Assembly (NCBI GenBank): GCA_917880885.1
Contig: OU862934.1
Coordinates: 32,596,734-32,660,733 of the forward strand
Direction of reading: 5' to 3'
DNA: 64,000 nt
Source: Limnephilus marmoratus
Taxonomy: Eukaryota > Arthropoda > Insecta > Trichoptera > Limnephilidae
Part shown: in pieces, positions 54,250 to 64,000 of the stretch
How positions within the stretch are numbered: the first letter of the stretch is position 1
How the letters are laid out: the number at the start of each line of letters is the position of its first letter
Translations under genes and position numbers: made by a program
Notes under the pieces: generated by a model
What the model saw: only the letters and a program-made list of their open reading frames with translations
Database searches by the model: none
What the model was told of the DNA's origin: nothing

Positions 54250-54400
54250 TTGCAGTCGGTTTAGGGAAAATACGGTATACCTTCTACACAAAACATAACT
54301 TAGGTGTCCCCGAAGGAGTTTGCAGAGAGGGTGTACCACCGAATAACAAAAGAATAAAACATATTTTCATTCAAATGCATCAAAGATAATACTACTTTTC
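54250..54400 (+). repeat. Fragment of the GATCAACTGTC repeat family
   Basis: GCAGTCGGTTTAGGGAAAAT and ACGGTATACCTTCTACACAA also occur at 18200-18250. It lies ~180 bp after exon 3. Confidence 0.5.
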
Positions 54401-55925
54401 TCGCGATTTCATACAAGATCATTTTTTTAATTTTTCGCCAACATTAAAATAATCATGCCTTCAAATTTAACATAGAAATATAAACATTTATTATAGTGCT
54501 ATGTAGCCAATGAACTAACCTGTATTTTACCATTTATTTCATATTTGTAGAATTTATAAAAAAATATATAAAAAAATCGTAAAGTTTATCACCGCGCCAA
54601 TCCTGCGTGTTGTTACTTTGAAACTGCCGTGAGGGGTACTTACTTATTCGAGTCAACATAGAATATTTTCCATTTCTGTATGTTGTCTGTGGTATACTTG
54701 ATAAGGGAAGGTGCATGTCTATGGAATAATGACTTAATTTTAACTACGAACAGCTGGGGTCCTAGCATGGTCGATCGATATAACCCTATATCAATACGAT
54801 ATCGGTAAAATCCGTCATTTATGGTCAGTTATCAATATGTGCTAGCACGCTCAACAATTGTTAAGGGATATTCCGACCGACGATTGACAAAAGCCTGCCA
54901 AATCGTATGCATTTTTGGTTGATAAAACCCCAATATTAATACGAAATGTAATAAATCCGTCGTCTATGGTCAGTTAGCGATATTTGCGAGCACAGTGAAC
55001 ATACGATTCCGACAGTCGGTTGACAAAAGACGCCGTTTTTACCGTGGCTTCCGGAGTGACAGATAAGCTGTCAATGTACAGATTTTTTTAAATAATGTCG
55101 TTTGTTACGCAAAATAACTGGCTAATTAATGAGTAAAGGTGAACTAAAAAAACTCTCAGAATTTAAAGAAATCGTATACGAGACCCATAGACTCAGTTAA
55201 TTCATGAGGCGATCAATTAATTGCTTTCAAATTCGAGAAACGAAATTTGTTAAAATGTCGTTTAGTCTCAAAAAGTATCTACATGCGAAACATCAATATT
55301 TATTTGAGTTCGAATTTCAATTCGAAATTGTCAATTTATTGGTATTTTTCATTTTTACGCAGCACATTTCAAATTAAGAAACGAAAATTCATTAAAAGAT
55401 CCCCAGTGTTGCCATCGTGTGAGATCGTATGTCGATTCCTTATTTATTTCCCTTCGACGTCGGTGTGCCTATCGATGGCGCAAGCGTGCTAGGGCAATCG
55501 GTTCGTTATCGATACGAGATTGTAAGTCACCCTGTCCTTTGTTTGACTGGCGATATACCTACGCAACTTTATTAATAATGACATTCTTTCTGCATAATTA
55601 CTGGTTTATTAATGAACGGAGGCAGATTATCGAAGATTGCAGGATTGAATTAAATCGGAATTCAGACGTTTTCGTTTGACAGTTTCGTACTAACGAATAT
55701 ATCTCGTATTATGGCTAATGATCTCATTGTCCAATTAACTCCTTTTTATTGTCAAAAAATACATGCGGACTTCCTACGTACATTAAAGGGTGTGTATTTA
55801 ATATTATTATGATATCTCAGCAAAAATCTCGGTGTAAATGGATCTTTAAATGTTCAAAAGAAAAGATTATTAGTTAGTTGTCATATTATTACATTAATGG
55901 ATTACGATGTTTTTGACAGGTATTA

Positions 55926-56788
55926 TAGACCGGGAGCCTGGCTACACAAACACACGTCATCGAGTACACAGATGAAACTACTTTGTAGTGATAATGTACA
56001 TTTAGTAAGCCTTAAACAAGCTAGTCTGCCGGTGCACATCTTGGAAGGTTCCACGCAGTCATGGAAATAGTGAGCGATTTTTGAAGTAAAACTTCTTTAT
56101 GCACGCTCGACATGGGGGGTAAGCTGGTGAATGCGTTACGAAAAGGGATATTATATACATTTTATGCGAACGGTAATCGATGCGAACGGTGGGCGAACGG
56201 TTGGGCCTTTTGGGGGATGGGAATGGGAAAGGGGATGGGGATTGGGATGGGGATGGGGATTGGGATGGGGATGGGTACCCGGCACGAGTTGCAAGGAAAC
56301 TGTAACCTTGGGGTCAACTTAACTGTAATGGTTCCATCCTATATAACATTATATACAACGGGTACCCGGCATAAGTTAGTGAAGTTTTACTTAAGTCGTG
56401 TGGTCTAAAGCACACTCGTTTTTATTCGAAAAAATTACGTCATCGGGTGCACGAACGGGAATGGTTTCATATGATAAAGGTCGATTAGTAGATGAGAAAA
56501 TTAGCAGGTCTGCCAACCGGCAGCCTGGCACGTTCGCAGGCAGCCGGTGTTAAATTGGGATAGAAATTAGTAAATTTTACGTCATCGAGTACACGAATGA
56601 AACCAACGAATAACTGTAGTCTATATTCTAAACCATCCCATTGAAGAATTTCTCTCGTTCTATGACTGCGCGGAATCTGCCAAGAGGCGCGGCACGCCAG
56701 CTTTTTTAAGGCTTATTAAATGTCCATTATCACTTCAAAGTAGTTTCATCCGTGTACTCGTAAGGTTTGTGTACCGGCTCCCGGTCTA
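55926..56788. mobile_element. Foldback element with ~135-bp arms, hosting a family X copy
   Basis: The ends are TAGACCGGGAGCC (55926-55938) and its reverse complement (56776-56788). The arms stay similar for ~135 bp (GATGAAACTACTTTG, AGTGATAATG, AAGCCTTAAA). The centre contains family X (56079-56425). Confidence 0.7.
56079..56425 (+). repeat. Family X repeat with GGGATGGG array
   Basis: Both ends match the other copies (TTTTTGAAGTAAAACTTCTT and GTCGTGTGGTCTAAAGCACA). The inside lacks the 18-bp minisatellite; instead it has a GGGATGG/GGGATTGG array (56212-56275). Two short GGGTACCCGGCA motifs frame the remaining interior. Confidence 0.7.
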
Positions 56789-56989
56789 AAACTCTGATTC
56801 CATAGACATTGTGACAGCTACATAGAAAGTACCTCAAGTGTTGCCAGCGTATAACAATTTCTTTTTGATTACCTTACATTGCTTATGAATATCGGTTCGG
56901 TACAAAATCGTCGGTTGTTATGCCATGTCGATTCGATATTGTAAAGATAACGATTTCAGTGTGCTAGGACCCCTGATCAAAAATTTGAC

Positions 56990-57690
56990 GTAAAAAAATA
57001 TTTTAAACATTTTTTTTATAAATAGTCTACGAAGTTTGGATTTGCGACATGTATGGTCAAAGCATTTCAAAAGCTTCGTTTTAAAATAAATGGCTAGCCG
57101 GGGAAATGATTTAAATAATTACAATAAATGTTTTACAAAGGATAGGATAATGTGGTCCAATTTTGGACCGCTATCAATCGCAGAAAAATAAAATTGGTCC
57201 ATTTTTCGACCATAATCGCCCCAGTGGATAAAACACTTTTTGTAGATTTAAGTAAGAAGATGCACTTTATCAGAATTGTTTATATTATTAGGTACCTATA
57301 TTATTGTATTTTTTTTCTATAGTCATTAATTTTCTATTATTGTTTTTTTTTCTATAGTCTTAAATAATGTCAATGTCGTTATTTTATTGGTCAATGACAT
57401 AAATATTCTTAACACTGTTGTATGTGAATTTATAAAGACTGTTTATAACGCAAATAAATTTTTTTTTAAATTAAAAAATTAAATAAATAAAGTATTCTCA
57501 GAGAATATGAGAGTCTAAAATGTAAGTTTTTAGTTTGGACTTAAATTCTGCTGGCCTTTTTATGCATCTTATTTCCGGAGGAAGTGTATTGCAAGCCTCG
57601 GGCCCAGACACTCAAAGAGCGCAGAAATGTGCTTTTAGCATTTTTTTTTCTTTGGTCAATTTATAATGTATAATGATGCAATGTTTTTTG
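56990..57690. other. End of intron 3, unrecognised
   Basis: AT-rich, with a T-rich stretch ahead of the exon 4 acceptor. No shared repeats seen. Confidence 0.45.
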
Positions 57691-57697
57691 TATTCAG

Positions 57698-57849
57698 GTC
57701 AGCCAGCCATCAGATCCCGTTTCGCCTCCATCTCAGTCCTGGTTCCCCCAGAAGCCCCCAAGATCCTGCAAGGATCTCTACTCCAAGCAACGGAGGACCA
57801 GCCCATTGAACTGGAATGCGTGTCTGCCGGGGGCAAACCTGCTGCAGAG
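57698..57849 (+). CDS. rst: roughest/kirre-like protein, coding exon 4 (Ig1-Ig2 linker and start of Ig2)
   Basis: A 152-nt exon after TATTCAG (AG at 57696-57697) with a GTGAGG donor at 57850. It is entered in phase 1 and left in phase 0. It encodes GQPAIRSRFASISVLVPPEAPKI, the end of Ig1 and the inter-domain linker typical of Roughest. It continues with ATEDQPIELECVSAGGKPAAE, the start of Ig2 with its first cysteine (ELEC). The GQPAIRS form of the linker resembles fly Roughest more than Kirre, which is why I use the symbol rst. This is from memory of the family, not from an alignment. Confidence 0.93.
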
Positions 57850-57884
57850 GTGAGGAAAACCAACAAACAAACAGACAAACATGC

Positions 57885-58275
57885 CAAGAATTGGATAACC
57901 AACACCTCTGCCATACCTCACCCCAAGTGGTTCGCTACGTTTGGTGACTTAGCGAGGTGCCCAGGCTCATGGGGTGAGGCTTTTTCGGGTCTTGGCGGCC
58001 GATGTGTCTGCCCACCAGCTGCGTGGCATGTCCGATCGGGAGAGAATGGTTGAGGGACTTCTCCAGCTGTACTCTCTCGGAACATCGCCTCGTACCGCAG
58101 TGGAAGGGATGGATTCATATGTCCGACATCCCTGGACACACTGACCCCCAGATTCCTACCCACTCCTAATATCCTTTTCCTTCTCAGAACTTCCTCTTTT
58201 TCCTTTCCTAAAAAGTCGACATAGGCCCTGATTAGAATTTTTTTCCTCAGGTCTCCTGTGTGGAGCTAATGTAAA
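57885..58275 (+). repeat. Family B repeat directly downstream of roughest exon 4
   Basis: GGATAACCAACACCTCTGCC through GGTCTCCTGTGTGGAGCTAA. It begins only 36 bp after the exon 4 donor. It is followed by an ACAA-rich microsatellite (58265-58350). Confidence 0.75.
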
Positions 58276-58352
58276 AAAATACAAACAAACATACCAACAA
58301 ACAAACAAACATATCAACAAACAAACAAATAAACATACGAACAAACAAACTC
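58262..58352. repeat. ACAA-type microsatellite
   Basis: (ACAA)n with CATA interruptions, directly after the end of a family B copy. Confidence 0.75.
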
Positions 58353-58359
58353 TTTAAAC

Positions 58360-58740
58360 AATCAACACCAATTTTAGACGATATTCTTCACATACAACAA
58401 ACAACCGTAGTGTCTTTTTGGAAGATATATCTCCTAGCCTGGCAGTCTTATAAAAGTTATGATATCTCATTTTGTATTATGGTGAGATATATTATTTAAA
58501 TAGTGTTAGAAAGAGATATTACTGAGCTTTTAGTTTGCATTAAAAAAGTTGCTAGAAAAAACTAATATAATTCGAAAAAACAACATTTAGAAATTCAAAA
58601 AAAAAAGTGAAATTCTCAAATACTTGCAAATTTTATATTAGGTAAATATTTTTATATTAATTGATACCTTTGTATAATTAAATATGTTTTTTTTGGTTTC
58701 GTGTACGGTAGTAATTAAACCTCACACGATTAAAAAAACC
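58360..58740. other. Intron 4 sequence, unrecognised
   Basis: AT-rich, no coding or repeat signal. Confidence 0.45.
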
Positions 58741-58741
58741 A

Positions 58742-58870
58742 TCACGTTTGGTGACTTAGCAGGGGTGCTCGGGTTCATGGAGTGAGGTTTGGCCTTGGAG
58801 GCAGATGCGTCTGCCCACCAGCTGCATGGCAGGCCGGATCTTTGAGAGTACGGCTGGGGAAGTCAAAGGG
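58742..58870 (+). repeat. Family B fragment upstream of roughest exon 5
   Basis: TTTGGTGACTTAGCAGGGGT through GGCAGGCCGGATC and a degraded tail. It ends about 115 bp before exon 5. Confidence 0.65.
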
Positions 58871-58984
58871 GCTCCCTCAACCATTCTAAGCTAATTTGTC
58901 CAAAATGAGGCCAAAACTGCTCCAGTGAATAAGACCATAAATATAATTTTTGTTAGGTATTTATGAATGCTTTTTCGTTCGTAG

Positions 58985-59185
58985 ATCACCTGGATAGACG
59001 GCGAAGGTACCGTGATGAGCGCGCGTGCCAAGCACAGCGTGCTCCCCACGGCAGACGGGCGCAGATTCACCGCGCGCTCCGTGCTGCGGCTCGTGCCCAA
59101 GCGTGCCCAGCACGGCGGCACGCTCGCGTGCCAGGCGCAGAACACAGCCGACAGGACATTCCGTGCCGCAGTCATCAAACTAGAG
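58985..59185 (+). CDS. rst: roughest/kirre-like protein, coding exon 5 (Ig domain 2)
   Basis: A 201-nt exon in phase 0 throughout, with acceptor CGTAG (58980-58984) and a GTTAGT donor at 59186. It encodes ITWIDGEGTVMSA, then a basic region, then ARSVLRLVPKRAQHGG and LACQAQNTADRTFRAAV. It carries the Ig2 core tryptophan (TWIDG) and the second cysteine (ACQAQN). CQAQNTADRT is a family hallmark. The exon is much more GC-rich than its surroundings. No further exon is recognisable before 64000, so Ig3-5, the transmembrane segment and the cytoplasmic tail lie beyond the window. Confidence 0.92.
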
Positions 59186-59224
59186 GTTAGTGAAGGCTCA
59201 ACAACGATTTTTTTTATGTCTTTA

Positions 59225-59460
59225 GTTTTTTTAATACCACACAAGATTCAAAACTGATGGTTTAGATCCGGTCAAACACGGCTAAAGCCATTTCAAGCGA
59301 CGTTTTAATTCCGAATGGTGGTCTTACACGATATGGCGGTACTGGGTGTATTTTCGACTCTGGAACGTGCCGCAAATATACCTTATATTATTTTTAAATT
59401 AAATTTACTTGCGTACTCGTGACCCTCAGATTGGTAGTCGAGAGTCGAACATCTCGGTCT
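59225..59460 (-). repeat. Family A SINE fragment in roughest intron 5
   Basis: The body is present (CCGAATGGTGGTCTTACACG, CTGGAACGTGCCGCAAATAT). The tRNA-like head at 59410-59460 is degraded. Confidence 0.65.
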
Positions 59461-59507
59461 CCTAAAAAATATCATGTTACAAAAGTTCTTATAAATCATT
59501 AATATTT

Positions 59508-59937
59508 TATTATTATTGGGCTGAGGACAGAACTTTTACTATTTACTATTATTAGACTGAGGACAGAACTTTTATTATTTACTATTATTAGGCTGGGTAT
59601 ATAACTTTTATTATTTACTATTATTAGGCTGGGGACAGAACTTTTATTATTTACTATTACTAGGCTGGGGACAGAACTTTTATTATTTACTATTACTAGG
59701 CTGGGGACAGAACTTTTATTATTTACTATTACTAGGCTGGGGACAGAACTTTTATTATTTACTATTACTAGGCTGGGGACAGAACTTTTATTATTTACTA
59801 TTACTAGGCTGGGGACAGAACTTTTATTATTTACTATTACTAGGCTGGGGACAGAACTTTTATTATTTACTATTATTAGGCTGGGGAGAGAACTTTTATT
59901 ATTTACTTTTATTAGGCTGAGGATAGAACTTTTACAA
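59508..59937. repeat. 36-bp minisatellite in roughest intron 5
   Basis: About 12 tandem units of a 36-bp sequence (AGGCTGGGGACAGAACTTTT, then ATTATTTACTATTACT). The central units are nearly identical and the outer ones diverged, the usual sign of recent expansion from the middle. Confidence 0.9.
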
Positions 59938-60019
59938 TTTATTTTAAATTGCCAAATAGTACCGAAGTTAGTTATGGTTAATAAGACGCGAGTTCAATCG
60001 TTTTGGCATAAAACTAATA

Positions 60020-60085
60020 TCAATTATTTTCGTCATTTGTTTTTGGGATGTTATGCCGTGTTGCGCTACCTCGTTCTTTAGGTAC
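60020..60085 (+). repeat. Family Z repeat fragment
   Basis: ATTTGTTTTTGGGATGTTAT and GCCGTGTTGCGCTACCTCGT match the first ~60 bp of family Z. Confidence 0.55.
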
Positions 60086-60677
60086 CAATTATATTAATTA
60101 TCCAGGTACCTACTTCCCAACCTTCCTCTCCCCCGCATCTTTTTTAACTTATTTGACCTTAACTTACAAAATTTCAGAAAAATTTGAATATTCACAAATA
60201 AAAAACGATTATAAACAATGCCAGGTATGTACTAAAAATAAAATGATCAAATTTAGTATTTAATATTACGATTCCTTTTCAACAGTTCATGTAAACGCTT
60301 CTGTCAATGGCGTATCTAATTTTCAAAACGAAATCCACCAAAAAAATTTGAATTGCCCCAAAACCCATTTGGCGCATTGTAGGGGGAGTTTGCCCAACCC
60401 GCAGGTAAAATTGACATAAATCGTTTAAATAATTAAAGGTACGAAATTTTAACTCGTTTCATTGTTTTTCGAACAGTGCAAAGTATCCCTTGCTGCTTTT
60501 ATTAAAATAAAATTACCCTTTTGGCTTTTACCAGGGGAGTTTTATTAAATAAGGGTTTTGTTCCTGGTTGCTGGCAACACTGAATTAATTAAAAAGATTG
60601 CTGTCTATGGCTTACGGACCTCGCAATATTATTTTATTCAATCGAGCTGTTAGCTCTTTTTTAGATCTCTTCAATTT

Positions 60678-61100
60678 GGGTGGGCGGGTACGGGTACGGC
60701 CGCCACGGGAACCATTGATTGGGTAGCCAACACCTCTGCCATAAGTCACCCCAAGTGGTTCCCTGCGTTTGGTGACTTAACACTGGTGCCCGGTTTCATG
60801 GGATGAAGTTTTCTGGGTCTTGGCAGTGGATGCATCTGCCCATCTGGATAGGAGGAGACCTTTTGACCTCTCCAGCAGAACTCTCTCGGAACATCGCCTT
60901 GCACCGCTGTGGGAGGGATGGGTTCATACGTCCGTCACTCCTGGACATACTGACCGCCATTCCTACTCACCCCTCATTTTTTTCCTTCCCATAACTTCCT
61001 TTCCTTCTATTCCTAAAAAAACCCTTCACACAGCATCCCCAAAGATGACATAGGCCCTGAGGGTATTTTTTTCAGATCCTCCTGTATGGAGTTAATGTAA
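60678..61100 (+). repeat. Family B repeat
   Basis: From GGTGGGCGGGTACGGGTACGG through CATCCCCAAAGATGACATAG to CTGTATGGAGTTAATGTAAA. Nearly full length. Confidence 0.72.
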
Positions 61101-61324
61101 AAATACGGTGCCGCGATGGAAGTTTGTGTTCAATTTTGTCAAAAGAATTTGTTACGTAAACTTTGTATTGGGAAATGCAAGCTATAGTTGGAATGAGATA
61201 TATCTGTATAAAATGTTAATGTCTCTCTAGTTGTTTGTATAGATTGGTTTTATGTACATTTTTTAAAAGCAGGAGTTCACAACAATCGAATTTAAAGTTT
61301 AACAATTTCAATAAATAGGTTAGG

Positions 61325-61745
61325 TTCGTCAATTTTCTTCTTCTTCTTCTTCTTCTTGTGCCCTGTCCGTTCAAAAGACGTTGGCTATCATGTTGGCTAT
61401 GCGGACTTTGTTTACTGCGGCTCGGAACACGTCCACAGTGGACTGGCCAAACCACTGTCTCATGTTTTTCAGCCATGAGGTTCTCCTTCTTCCAGGGCCC
61501 CGTCTTCCGGCAATCTTTCCCTGCATTACGAGATGCAAGATCTCATACTTCTCTGAATGTCTCCATCACATGTCCTAGATATTTAAGTTTTTGGATTTTT
61601 ATTGTTTTAATAATTTATTTTTCTTTATTCATCCGAACCATAACATCTTCATTCGTCACCCTGTCCACATCTCGAATGCCTCAAGTCGCCTAATTAGTTC
61701 TTCAGTAAGCGTCCATGCTTCCATTCCATAAAATAATACCGAAAA
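61325..61745 (-). pseudogene. RTE-like LINE C-terminal remnant with GAA-type tail
   Basis: Same family and same 3' end as 5690-6150, with the (CTT)n microsatellite at 61333-61354 on the plus strand as the tail. The 3' end being fixed in both copies points to target-primed insertion. Confidence 0.65.
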
Positions 61746-61749
61746 CACG

Positions 61750-62589
61750 TAGCATTTGACCAATCTGTTTTCTGTTTTCTAAAGTCGGAATATTAAATTG
61801 CAATCTATATTGGTACTGTCTTTTATAAATATTATCCAAAAAATATGCGTAGTAGAAGATGTAGGTAAATTGGCAGTTTTTGTTGAAATCGGTGTAGATC
61901 TCAATTCCAGGAGTTTTCTGTTCAGTGACCTTTACCATGTCAACTGTCAGGAACAAGTTTAGTATTATGAGAGATCTAATAAAGGGAATGTATGTATTGA
62001 TGTCAATGCGTCATACGACTTTTTCGCGCTGACGATGCCCAAGGGTGGCGTGTTTTATATTTTATAAGTAATTTTTTGTTACTTAAATATCCGTACATAA
62101 TGTATTTATTGTAGGGATAACAATTAAAAACAAGCAGTTAAAAACCCTCTCCGCAGGTTTTTGCTGCTAGGCCCTGCGGGCGGCTTTTGGTTCGGCTTCG
62201 CCCAGTTTAACTGTCGGTGACCATTTAATAAATCCGATAAGAACTGGTTCCAAAAATATCCGGATCCACCGTGATCCAGTGATAGCTAGTCACCGGGACG
62301 AAGTAACCACGACAGGCAATGACGTCAAATATATTATAAAGACTTGTGGTGTTATTATTCACAACTGCCAGTTACAATAATAATCATATTATCGTCAATC
62401 TCTCCAAATCCTAAGAGATTCACGATATTACAAATCCAATATTACTTACGCCTGCAAGGCAATGCTCCTCACAATAGCTGTTAACGTAAGTGGCTCCATC
62501 TTTTGGCATTGCTTTAATTCGGTTATATTACAAAAGTAGATTTGTATACAAACTCCATGTACGAAAACGGTTATGCGAAAGGCGCTTCA
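61750..62589. other. Intron 5 sequence, unrecognised
   Basis: AT-rich to 62100, then a slightly GC-richer part (62150-62330). No exon of the roughest family was found. Confidence 0.45.
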
Positions 62590-63420
62590 AGACAGCACAA
62601 GGATCAAGAATAAAACTACTTATCTATATACTATACATATACACCAGCGTATTAGTACAAAAATCGTCGCTCCAAATAAATTCGTTTGATAACCATACCA
62701 ACTTATTATTAAAGGTATTTAAAGGGATCAACTGTCGGAGGATCAACGGTCAGAGGATCAACTGTTGGAGGATCAACTGTCGGAGGATCAACTGTCGTAA
62801 AATCAACTGTTGGAGGATACAAAGGGTTAAAAAAATGCACACAAAAAATAAATTCGTTCGATATAATAATAAAAATAATTGTTGGATTATTTTTATAGCG
62901 CCATTTTCGTGAGAAAATCACCTCAAGGGCGATATCCATACCAACTTATTATTAAAGGTATTTTTGAAGTCGAATTTAGGTTTGTAATTGATAAATAATG
63001 CAGGAAAAGTTATAATTACTATTATTTAGGAGGGCCAACTGTCGGATGATCAACTATCGGAGAACCAACTGTCGAAGGATCAACTGTCGGAAGATCAAAC
63101 GTCGGATGATACAAAAGGAACAAAAAATCACACTAAAAATAAATTCGTTCGATATAATAATAATAATAATTGTTGAATGATTTTTGTAGCGCCATTTTCG
63201 TGAGAAAATCACCTCAAGGGCGATATTATTTATAACTTATTATTAAAGGTATTTTTGTAGTCGAATTTAGGTTTGTAATTGATAAATAATGCACGAAAAG
63301 TTATAATTATTATAATTTCGAGGGACCAACAACTGGTCGGAGGATCAACTGTCAAAGGATCAACTGTCGGAGGATTAATTGTCTAAGGATCAATTGTCGG
63401 GTTATCGTAAACACGCCCAA
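62590..63420. repeat. Composite repeat with three 15-bp arrays (GGAGGATCAACTGTC)
   Basis: Three blocks (about 62722-62820, 63033-63110, 63325-63400) of tandem GGAGGATCAACTGTC. They are separated by two copies of a ~240-bp spacer (AACTTATTATTAAAGGTATT, ATAAATTCGTTCGATATAAT, CCATTTTCGTGAGAAAATCA). Related fragments are at 1575-1660, 19085-19215, 22060-22320, 18180-18600 and 54250-54400. Confidence 0.75.
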
Positions 63421-64000
63421 CAACAGTTTTAATATTTTTCAAATAATGTATATTTTAACCAATTTGAACAATGTTCAGTTATATTGAAAACATTTCACTA
63501 ATGAACAACTATGAATTGCATCCAAAATTGATTTTTCTTTTTTTTAATTCGTGCCATGTTCCGTCACTGGCCAATTTCTGTTTTACCAGAGTCTCGTACT
63601 CGTAAAATATAATTGGGTACCGTGTGAGCGTAGTTGCGTTTGCTCCTATGTACCAACCGAACACAGGGTGACTGCAAAGAAAAAAATTACAAGCGTGCAA
63701 TTCACACGGGGTAGTACCAGTAAAACAAGGACATTCCCATCTTACGCCTGTATTCTATAGATTGCAATCCGTTTTTTTAATGTAGGAGAAGCCCGTTTCT
63801 ACACAGATTCAAGGTATTTTTTATTGCTCCAGAGCAGAGGTGGCTGCCAAATTCAACAGTTTACGTCTGCCATATTTATTCATTATAGGCACCCCTCTTT
63901 TGAGAACCTCGATTGGGAATGAGATTGCGTGGATGAAAAAAAAACGCTTTTTATGTGATTGACAAACAATTAATGTGGGTTTTGTATTTAGTTTTGGAGG
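63421..64000. other. Right edge, unrecognised
   Basis: A short piece (AAGCGTGCAATTCACACGGG at 63691) resembles 3419-3440. Otherwise nothing was recognised, including no roughest exon 6. Confidence 0.45.

Larger units (their letters stand above)
54756..56973. mobile_element. TIR element containing a second inverted-repeat element
   Basis: The ends are GGGGTCCTAGCA (54756-54767) and its exact reverse complement (56962-56973), with CGATAT-rich subterminal segments. No transposase. No target duplication could be confirmed, so the pairing rests on the 12-bp match and the position. It holds 55926-56788. Confidence 0.55.

Noticed and set aside
62590..63420. CRISPR-like array of short repeats
   Set aside because: The 15-bp units are head-to-tail with no unique spacers, and the genome is clearly animal.

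Overview
The window is repeat-rich, AT-rich animal nuclear DNA, almost certainly from an insect. The evidence is a split gene of the roughest/kirre (irreC) immunoglobulin family whose encoded protein reads like insect Roughest, an arthropod BEL/Pao retrotransposon, degenerate TTAGG-type (CCTAA) arrays, many non-autonomous Helitron-like pieces, and LINE fragments with microsatellite tails. The repeat mix suggests Lepidoptera, but that is inference. No bacterial features, CRISPR arrays, rRNA genes or credible functional tRNA genes were seen.

Host gene: only one is visible, on the + strand. Five coding exons of a roughest-like adhesion molecule (34888-35175, 35633-35783, 53993-54073, 57698-57849, 58985-59185) have GT/AG junctions and consistent phase. 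They encode the N-terminal leader, Ig domain 1 and Ig domain 2. The gene runs off the right edge, since the exon 5 donor opens an intron that continues past 64000. Intron 2 is about 18.2 kb and holds much of the mobile DNA.

Left 27 kb: intergenic repeats. There are LINE 3' fragments (60-470, 3650-3865, 5690-6150, 21440-22110), tRNA-headed SINEs (called family A here), a 2.7-kb TTAA-flanked foldback element with roughly 710-bp arms (6504-9219), a 792-bp MITE (9698-10489), a complete small Helitron (11682-12157), and a LINE (about 14395-17856) that splits an older Helitron-like repeat. A roughly 460-bp repeat (called family B) recurs throughout the window.

27-35 kb: a structurally complete BEL/Pao LTR retrotransposon on the minus strand (27968-34347). 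It has 329-bp LTRs that differ at one base, a 5-bp ATATA duplication, a tRNA-Tyr-like primer site and gag, protease, RT, RNase H and integrase. Its coding region carries two apparent one-base breaks and a lost protease catalytic Asp. It ends about 540 bp upstream of the roughest start codon.

35-59 kb (introns 1-4): an EN+RT LINE (37784-41093), a LINE fragment split by other LINE pieces (41385-42520), a family B copy split by a hAT-type element with a perfect 8-bp duplication (42892-44077), a three-level nest (48757-52208), a foldback pair with a tRNA-like core (53572-53865), and another nest of inverted-repeat elements (54756-56973). Right of exon 5 lie a 36-bp minisatellite, more family B and LINE copies and a block of 15-bp tandem repeats.

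I did not find a new multi-gene system. The strongest unusual signals are the nested insertions that give an internal relative chronology, a minisatellite that appears to have grown from a fragment of family B inside another repeat family, the very recent BEL/Pao insertion beside the roughest promoter or 5' UTR, and a start-stop overlapping uORF in front of the roughest reading frame.
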